64,000 bases of DNA from Saccharum officinarum (Eukaryota; Streptophyta; Magnoliopsida; Poales; Poaceae): contig CM036191.1 of NCBI GenBank assembly GCA_020631735.1, positions 38,919,335 through 38,983,334 on the forward strand. Direction: 5' to 3'. Made by a program: the position numbers and the translations under genes. The notes under the pieces are model-generated. The model was not told the origin of the DNA. It ran no database searches and saw nothing but the letters and a program-made list of their open reading frames with translations. Positions 57,612-64,000 of this stretch are shown here, one piece after another; position 1 is the first letter of the stretch; every line of letters starts with the position of its first letter.

Positions 57612-59240
57612 TCAATGGGCGCCCCTGAGTCTCATGAGCGCCGATATGATACCGATAAATGCACCAAAGGCGGAGGCAACCGCGACGATGTACTTCCAGT
57701 TGTTGTAAAGAAACGCGTACACCTTGATCCACGGCCTCTTGTTCCTGTAATTCTGGATCTCTACCATGACGAGGGCATAGCCGCGTCCTTTGCGCAGGCT
57801 ATGCAGGCTGGTGAAGAAGTCGAGTGTCTTCTTGTTGTTGAGCCCTCCTCCTCCTTGCAAGATACCCTTGGTTCGCAGCTCATGCACGTCATCCTCCCGA
57901 TGCATCAACATGCACAGGAGGAGGAGGTACGAGCAGACAGCAGAGTCTTCAAATTCCGCCTTGTCACCCAAAAAATGTGGAGTCGTGCATAGCTCGAGAG
58001 CCGCCATGTTGACGAGCCAGCTTGCACGTGCATCGTTGAGAGACAGCGGCGCCATGGAGAGCTCGGCGAAGATGAACCATTTCCTGGCGAGGCCCATGCC
58101 TGGGAGCTCCGTTGTTTCGTTGGCTGTGAGGAAGATGCCCATTTCGGCAAGCTCGATGGCACCGGCTGAAATTGATATTGATTCCATTTTATCTAAATCT
58201 GAACTTGTCACGTTGGGTTTCCTGCTTCTTTTTCCTACAGCGTAGAATCGGAGGAGGCCAAGGAGATGCGGTGCTTTATTGTAGTAGTCTTGGTCCCAGT
58301 CAACAGGAGGCAATTCACGGTCAACCCGGTCTTGCAGAAAGCCATCTTTCGGCCACTTAGCAATGAACCTCTTCATTTTCTGCAAGGGCTCGGCCGTGCA
58401 CTTGTTCATGACGGCGTCCACCACCTGCAAGGGGATCTGGTTCTCAAGCAGCATGATGTCATGACCGATGTCATTGTTGTTGGACTCGAAGAAATCATAC
58501 AGGTCCGGGTCGAACTTCGGGCCCGACCTCTTAAGCATGTATATCACCAAGAAGCAGGCGTCATAGAACATCATAGGTAGGAAGTCTTCCTCATAGCCGA
58601 TACCTGCCATCACGTTCTTGTCATAGAGGCCGCGGGCATCGATTTTCGCGGCGACGGAGACCACCGCGTCATACATGTCCCGGACCGCCGAGAGGCCAGA
58701 ATTGTTGTTGTTGTTGACCCTTTTGTACTCCTGGATGCAGTACTGCGCAGCCACATGCTTCATCTTCTCCGCCTCCTGGAGGTGGTCTCGGTGGTGGTAG
58801 TAAGGGCCGATTGCCACGACCTTGGGCACAGTACACCAATCGCCGAGAGCTTGAATGCTTGTAGGGTACCTATGCATCTTCGTTTTCATCAATTTGACAT
58901 CATCCTTGAACTCCTTCTTTCTTTCTTGGAACAGCTTCTCAGGGCTATTCACATAGGTCTCCATAGGATCTGGATCATGATGCTGTGCGGCCGCAGCATA
59001 GTAGTTGTACTCAATCAGTTGCTGCTGCCCTCCGCTAGAGTAGCTGCTAGCAGGGACGACATACGGTTGGAGGCTGCAGGAGGAACCAAATATGTCGGCG
59101 ATGGATGCATACTGCAAAGGGTGGCCGACTGCAGGAGTCCACACTTGAGCATCATCAGCTGGTGCTACTTCAGCAGTCCAGTTCTTCGCCAGCTGAAGCT
59201 CGTAAGGTCCCTCCCATGCAGCAGTGGATGTGGATTCCAT
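57612..59240 (-). CDS. DUF247 (UPF0481) family membrane protein
   Basis: A single open frame of 542 codons, intact from ATG at 59240 to TGA at 57612-57614. An in-frame TTG lies 27 bp upstream, but ATG is preferred (MESTSTAAWEGPYELQ). The first ~95 residues are a non-conserved, Tyr/Gln/Ala-rich head. The DUF247 domain runs from about residue 105 to 525, with the usual landmarks YPTSIQALGDWCTVPKVVAIGPYYH, MLLENQIPLQVV, a central Asp/Pro-rich segment and LSLNDARASWLVNMAALELC. A C-terminal hydrophobic helix (YIVAVASAFGAFIGIISALM) then a short basic tail anchor it in a membrane. Biochemical function is unknown for the family; some grass members are the S- and Z-locus self-incompatibility determinants, others have no known role, and this sequence alone does not assign it to either group. 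Confidence 0.93.
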   Translation of the reverse strand: MESTSTAAWEGPYELQLAKNWTAEVAPADDAQVWTPAVGHPLQYASIADIFGSSCSLQPYVVPASSYSSGGQQQLIEYNYYAAAAQHHDPDPMETYVNSPEKLFQERKKEFKDDVKLMKTKMHRYPTSIQALGDWCTVPKVVAIGPYYHHRDHLQEAEKMKHVAAQYCIQEYKRVNNNNNSGLSAVRDMYDAVVSVAAKIDARGLYDKNVMAGIGYEEDFLPMMFYDACFLVIYMLKRSGPKFDPDLYDFFESNNNDIGHDIMLLENQIPLQVVDAVMNKCTAEPLQKMKRFIAKWPKDGFLQDRVDRELPPVDWDQDYYNKAPHLLGLLRFYAVGKRSRKPNVTSSDLDKMESISISAGAIELAEMGIFLTANETTELPGMGLARKWFIFAELSMAPLSLNDARASWLVNMAALELCTTPHFLGDKAEFEDSAVCSYLLLLCMLMHREDDVHELRTKGILQGGGGLNNKKTLDFFTSLHSLRKGRGYALVMVEIQNYRNKRPWIKVYAFLYNNWKYIVAVASAFGAFIGIISALMRLRGAH

Positions 59241-59304
59241 ATATGCGCTGCTAGCTCCAACCGCCAATTAAGCTGAACGCACTCAACAGTATGTATGTAG
59301 TTTG

Positions 59305-59485
59305 CTGCAATAAGCACTCCACAAAATTAATAGAATGTAGGAAATGCTGGAGAGTAGTCAAACATGCAAGAGAAAAGAATTGAACGTCCACATGAGAATT
59401 GAATGTAATGTACTCATGAGAGATGCATATATTCAGCAGGGTTAGTAATAAGAGATCCAAATGCAGAAGAAAAAAGAATACTTAC
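59305..59485 (-). other. Predicted 5' UTR intron of the DUF247 gene
   Basis: On the minus strand, GCTACTGTAAGTATTC is an excellent donor (59485-59484) and TTATTGCAGCAAAC a good acceptor (59306-59305), giving an intron of 181 bp between the TATA box and the ATG. It removes several short upstream ATGs. Confidence 0.65.
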
Positions 59486-59529
59486 AGTAGCGAGCAGGGC
59501 AGAAGAAGCACAGCCTTCTCTACGCTCCT

Positions 59530-59540
59530 CTTATAGAGCG
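59530..59540 (-). promoter_or_regulatory. TATA box of the DUF247 gene
   Basis: On the minus strand CGCTCTATAAG lies about 45 bp upstream of the predicted 5' UTR intron donor, which predicts a transcription start near 59505 and a short first exon. Confidence 0.65.
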
Positions 59541-59608
59541 TCAGTTCCTATTGTAGAGCAGATTTGTTATCTAACGTTGCCCACTTGCTTTACGACAACA
59601 TTTATGCA

Positions 59609-59714
59609 TGTATACTTTAGCCTAGACGCATGCATGCACTTACCCCCCACATGGTTGCATTAGGGCCACCATCTCTCACGACAAGATTTACAGCTACCAC
59701 AAACCATATTGTAT
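59609..59714 (-). promoter_or_regulatory. DUF247 upstream region conserved with 56474-56600
   Basis: It lies about 70-180 bp upstream of the TATA box. The shared blocks with 56474-56600 include CACATGGTTG and TCACGACAAGA, the best candidates for promoter elements held in common by an ancestral gene pair. Confidence 0.5.
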
Positions 59715-60051
59715 CGCCCGCCTCGAAGAGTCCTTTATTTAATGTAGGTAAGAGAAGCCTGAGAGTATCTTTAGGGCACTCCCAGTACTATAAACCAGCA
59801 TAGTTTCTATAGCTCCAAGACCCCACTACTAGAAACTATCTTTATCAATGCAAGTTTGTACAAGTAGATATTTTCAATAGCAATTTAATCCACTAGAAAC
59901 AGCGGTCTGTGTTAGAAAATTAGGCATTTTCAATAACAATTTAATCCAGAAAAGGCGATAAATATACGATTGGTGACATCATACATGTGCTTGTGTGGAC
60001 TAAGCATGAAAGTCATGTATATCACACTAACCAGCGGCAGAGCTGGTTGCA

Positions 60052-60213
60052 CTAGTTGACATACTGCCTGTCGGTGTAGTAGTACCGCTCGATGCAGTAC
60101 AGGTAGGAAGCAATGCCAATGTCCAACGCCGCCGTGAAGAAGACAACATTGATGCGAGTAGTCGTGCCACGAACAACACTCCCAAAAAACGTGATTGCCG
60201 CCTTTCACCCGAG
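60052..60213 (-). pseudogene. Unidentified hydrophobic C-terminal coding fragment
   Basis: The minus strand reads TTRINVVFFTAALDIGIASY then LYCIERYYYTDRQYVN and a TAG at 60052-60054. The pattern looks like the last membrane helix and tail of a transporter-like protein. I cannot name the family, and the upstream part is cut off by the copia LTR starting at 60218. Confidence 0.4.
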
Positions 60214-60217
60214 CAAA

Positions 60218-60712
60218 TGAACTCATAGAGGACAGACGCTTCGGAGGCCTACTCTCCTAGAACTCTGCGTGCAAGAACCGAGATAGGAAAGCTTTGGGAC
60301 ATCGAATTTGTGGTTACGGTTGCAGAGAGGAAGGACAATGACCGAGGTCCATCGAAGACCCTTTTAACCATGCACCAGGTAATCGAGCGGGTGTACAGGC
60401 AGATCAAGGGATGGAAGACCGTCCGCTCACTCACCGCCGCCTACTTGCCTGCCTCGCCTCGCCACGCCATGCCACGCAACACCCACGGCCATGACCTGGC
60501 CCGACTGACGGCTGTGGCGACGGCACGCGCACATGTAGCACACTAGCGTCCTTTTCTCAACTTCTCAATATAGGTAGACAATGTCCAACCATATAACTTG
60601 AGTCAACATCACGTATGGTATTAAACCATAACTCTCATACCATTTATTACAAACCATAGAGTTTATTAGAATTATTAAACATTATATGGGCCAAGCCCAT
60701 AATATATCTAAC
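60218..60712 (-). repeat. 3' LTR of the right-hand copia element
   Basis: On the minus strand the LTR starts TGTTAGATATATTATGGGC right after a GATGGAGAT purine tract and is taken to end CTATGAGTTCA at 60218. The 60218 end is an inference from the TG dinucleotide and the abrupt end of the coding fragment to its left; the 60712 end is firm. Confidence 0.65.
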
Positions 60713-61621
60713 AATCTCCATCAAACTTAAGGTATGTAGTAAATAACCTTAGGACCACAAATCTTCAATATACCAGAGTTTCGACGGAGACTTTTAAGTT
60801 GAACATCCATCTAGAACAGCAGTTCCACATATTCACAACTGAACAATGGATTATGCCTTCAATTATCAATTTTGTGTGAATTGAGTTTCACTAAAGTCCT
60901 TTCATGGTACTAGGCTGCTACAAGCATCCCCTCTATTTGAAGCATATAAGTCACACTTCGAGGCCTTTCATGAGTATGTAGAGATTACCCACATCTCATA
61001 GACTATGACCAGCAGTCAAACTCATATAGGATGTTCTGTAGGATAACATCCCTGCTTTAATAAGCCACTCAGATCATTAAGGAATTAACCACCCTTCCTT
61101 ACAGGATTGGAGAAACGGTGCATCTCAAATGATTTGGACCTCTGCATAAGGGGTCTCTCCCTTAGTCAACCACTAGCTTGTTTCACCATCCTACTTCACA
61201 GGATCTTCAATCACATAAGATAGGTTACCACTATAGAATAACTTCCAGTGGGTCTCAAGCCCATCTCCCTTGATGCACCTTCTCTCACATTCCGTGATAG
61301 ACCCTTGGTAAACTGATCTGCCAGATTCGTAGATGTATGGACATAGTCTAATGCTATTACTCAGGACTTTCTCAGTTTTCTGACAGTTTTCAACTGCCTT
61401 TTTACATGCCTTGTAGACTTCATGTTATCCTTAGAACTATTCACTTTTATTATCACTGTCTGATTATCATAGTTCATGGAAATAGCCGGTACTGGTTTTT
61501 CGACCACCGGTAAATCCATAAGGAGTTCACGAAGCCACTCAGCTTCAACTATGGCGGTATCTAGTGCTGTGAGTTATGCTTCCATTGTTGACCTCGTTAA
61601 GATGGTCTACTTGCAAGACTT

Positions 61622-62712
61622 CTAAGAAACAGCACCACCTTTAAGTAAGAACACATATCCACTTGTGGCATACATCTCAGCAGCATCAGATATCCAATTC
61701 ACATCACTGTACTCTTCTAGTACCCTAGGGTACCGAGTATAGTGAATACCATAGCTCATCGTCCCTTTTAGATAGCGCAATACTCTCCCAAGAGCACACC
61801 AATGGTCATCTCCCAAATTTGAAACAAACCGACGGAGTTTGCCCACAGCAAACGAGATATCAGACCTTGTTGCACTAGATATAAGTGAGCGAACAATTTG
61901 AGAATATCTCAATTGATCTCGTGCTATTCTCTAATTTTTCCTTAATAGCACACTTAGGTTATAAGGAGTTGGAGCAGGTGTGCAATCACTATAACCAAAG
62001 CGATTTAGCACCTTCTCCACATAGTGGCACTGCACCAGTGTCACCCCACCATTGCCTTCTCTCAGTAGATTTATGTTAAGAATAATATCAGCCTCACCCA
62101 AGTCTTTCATTTCAAAGTTACTCGACAAAATTTTTTTCACTTCCTCAATCACTTTAACATTATTTCCAAAGATAAATATATCATCCACATATAAGCACAG
62201 TATCACACCTTCTCCTCCACCATACCGGTAATAAACACATTTGTCGACCTCATTCATAACAAAGCCAGCTGTTGTCAAAGTTCTGTCAAACTTCACATGC
62301 CATTGCTTAAGTGATTGTTTTAGGCCATATAAAGATTTCAATAACTTACACACTTTTCCCTCTTGACCATTTGCTACAAAACCACATGGCTGATCCATAT
62401 AGATCTCCTCCTCAAGCTCTCTATTCAAGAAAGTTGTCTTTACATCCATTTGATGAACGGGAAGACCATGTGAGGCAGCCAAGGATAGTAACACTCGTAT
62501 AGTCATTAGACAGACCACTGGTGAATAAGTATCAAAATAATATTCACCTTCTTTCTATGTATAGCCCTTTGCCACAAGCCTCGCCTTGTACTTCTCAATA
62601 GTACCATCAAGTCTAAGTTTTTTCCTGAACAATTTACATCCCACAGGTTTGCACCCATAAGGACGATCAACAACTTTCCAAGTTCCATTAGACATAATAG
62701 AGTCCATCTCAC
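61622..62712 (-). pseudogene. Reverse transcriptase and connection region of right-hand copia element
   Basis: The segment 62518-61931 carries VHQMDVKTTFLNRELEEEIY, KSLYGLKQSLKQWHVKFD and the catalytic CLYVDDIFIFGN, then NFEMKDLGEADIILNI. The segment 61912-61622 continues with LISSATRSDISFAVGKLRRF and SGYVFLLKGGAVS (start of RNase H). The segment 62712-62506 holds the disrupted RT start. Stops separate the pieces; the RNase H end around 61400-61600 is heavily decayed. Confidence 0.87.
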
Positions 62713-63024
62713 TTTGAATTGCTTCCTTCCTTAAGTCAGCATCAAGAGATGAATATGCCTCTTCTATAGTTTTGGAGTGTCATTCACAAGGTATATAACA
62801 TAGTCTTCACCAAAGGATTTTGCAACCCTCTGTCTCTTACTATTTTGAGTGACTATATTATTATCCTCCTCGAGATCTTGTTCATGGGTTTTAACATTAG
62901 CGTGTATTACCGGTTCACTTATCTCATGAAATGGAATAGATTCATGACTAGAAGTGCTAGGTGTATTTTTTATAGGAAATTCATTCTCAAAAAATATAGC
63001 GTCTCTAGATTCGATAATTGTACC

Positions 63025-63998
63025 TTAAGCCATATCAGGTACTCTCAAATTTATTATTAAAAATCTATGACTCACGCTATGAATAGCATACCTAAGAAAG
63101 ACACAATCAACGGTTTTTGTTCTAAGCTTTCGCTTCTTGTTAATTGGCACATTCACCTTTGCCATACAACCCATGTTTGCAGATAAGAGAGATTTAACCT
63201 CTTCTTCTCCCATTCCTCGAATGGTGTAATTTCTTCCTTTTTAGTAGGCACTCTATTCAAGGCATGACAAGCTGTCAATATCGCCTCACCCCACCATTCC
63301 TTAGATAGTCCCACTGTCTCTAATATGGCGTTAACCAACTCAGTTAGAGTGCGGTTCTTTTTCACAGCAATCCCATTAGATTATCGCGAGTATGGCGGTG
63401 TGCTCTCATGAATACTTCCATGCTCCACACAAAACTCAGAAAATTCATTAGAGAAATACTCTCCCCCGCAATCAGACCGCAACCGTTTAATTTTCTTCTC
63501 AAGTTGATTTTTTACTTTAGCTTTATAGATTTTAAAATAATTCAACGCTTCATCTTTTGATTTTAACAGATACACATAGAAAAATCTAGTGTAGTCATCT
63601 ATAAATGTCATGAAATATCTCTTGCCACCTTTGGTCAACTCACCATTCATTTCACATAGATCGAAATGAATTAGGTCTAATGGTGCCAACTCCCTCACCG
63701 CAGCAGCCTTGTGAGGCTTGCGAGGTTGTTTCGATTCAACACATACATGGCACTTAGAACTTTTGACTAAATCAAATTTTAGGATTAAATTTAAACCAGC
63801 TAAACGAGTCATGCAACCAAAATTAATATGACATAAGCCCGAATGCCAAACATCTGTCTCATTACCCTGGCTCACATGGTTCACAGAATTAAGACATGCA
63901 TCAGTTAAAGACAAGTGGAACAAGCATCTGCTCTCATAGCCTTTTTCCCACAATTGTTCCATACTTAGAAAGCACACATTTATTCGACTCAAACACAA
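63025..63998 (-). pseudogene. Pre-integrase and integrase region of right-hand copia element
   Basis: The segment 63998-63381 contains the zinc-binding pre-integrase end (WHSGLCHINFGCM, KCHVCVESKQPRKPH) and the integrase core with LIHFDLCEMNG, TFIDDYTRFFYVYLLKSK and RLRSDCGGEYFS, keeping both catalytic Asp residues. The segment 63365-63153 continues with KNRTLTELVNAIL and WWGEAILTACHALN, and 63213-63025 with the integrase C-terminal KVNVPINKKRKLRTKTVDCVF. A stop near 63380 splits the core before the catalytic Glu. Confidence 0.87.
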
Positions 63999-64000
63999 GT

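Larger units (their letters stand above)
60218..64000 (-). mobile_element. Ty1-copia retrotransposon, minus strand, running out of the window
   Basis: The 3' LTR (60218-60712), a purine tract, RNase H, RT and integrase/pre-integrase remnants appear from left to right, which on the minus strand is the normal gag-to-LTR order reversed. Gag, protease and the 5' LTR lie beyond 64000. The frame is broken into about six parts. Confidence 0.88.

Noticed and set aside
57612..59240. Naming the DUF247 gene as a self-incompatibility determinant
   Set aside because: No HPS10-like partner or second intact DUF247 gene is visible, and most family members have no such role.
59241..59267. Nine extra N-terminal codons of the DUF247 frame starting at a TTG
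   Set aside because: The codon at 59267-59265 is TTG, not ATG; the first in-frame ATG is at 59240.

Overview
The window is nuclear DNA from a grass, most likely an Andropogoneae (sorghum/sugarcane/Miscanthus-type) genome. The inference rests on Opie/Ji/SIRE-type Ty1-copia elements with GACCGGACGCG-rich LTRs, Tourist- and hAT-type MITEs of grass families, an Xa21-like (LRR-XII) receptor kinase and a DUF247 gene. There are no bacterial features. A run of exactly 100 N (35214-35313) marks a scaffold gap, so the two sides may not be truly adjacent. No transfer RNA, rRNA, CRISPR or prokaryotic system is visible.

Layout: (1) 1-8989, a degenerate plus-strand copia element of the SIRE/Opie-Ji type whose 5' LTR is cut by the window edge. 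(2) 9583-11580, a GC-rich poly-A-tailed element, then a decayed minus-strand L1-type LINE (11650-14150) and a CACTA transposon end (14510-14718). (3) 16302-19638, an LRR receptor kinase gene with two frame lesions and one good intron. (4) 20515-25540, an LTR scrap, a Tourist MITE and an AT-rich block holding two arrays of a degenerate ~44-bp repeat and long polypurine tracts. (5) 26066-32546, a minus-strand copia element with both LTRs. (6) 34760-35213, a cytochrome c oxidase subunit 5b-like pseudogene with a hAT MITE in its intron, ending at the assembly gap. (7) 35736-46432, a structurally complete minus-strand SIRE-type copia element with a perfect 5-bp target duplication (ACAGC), inserted in a Gypsy-type LTR whose halves lie at 35314-35735 and 46438-47195. 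(8) 47.2-52.8 kb, the 3' end of a further SIRE-type copy (plus strand) abutting a Gypsy LTR-like block. (9) 52.8-55.3 kb, tandem and degenerate repeats and a MITE. (10) 57612-59240, an intact DUF247 gene on the minus strand with a TATA box and a 5'UTR intron. (11) 60218-64000, a fourth copia element (minus strand) leaving the window.

Only two host loci have substantial coding content: the damaged LRR kinase, a likely pathogen-sensing receptor, and the intact DUF247 gene. The COX5b-like locus is dead. The rest is nested retrotransposons and their debris. Nothing here forms an operon-like or cooperating system. The more unusual observations are a block replacement between the two LTRs of the young copia element, paired arrays of a 44-bp repeat, a duplicated promoter segment flanking the DUF247 gene, and host sequence broken by insertions.
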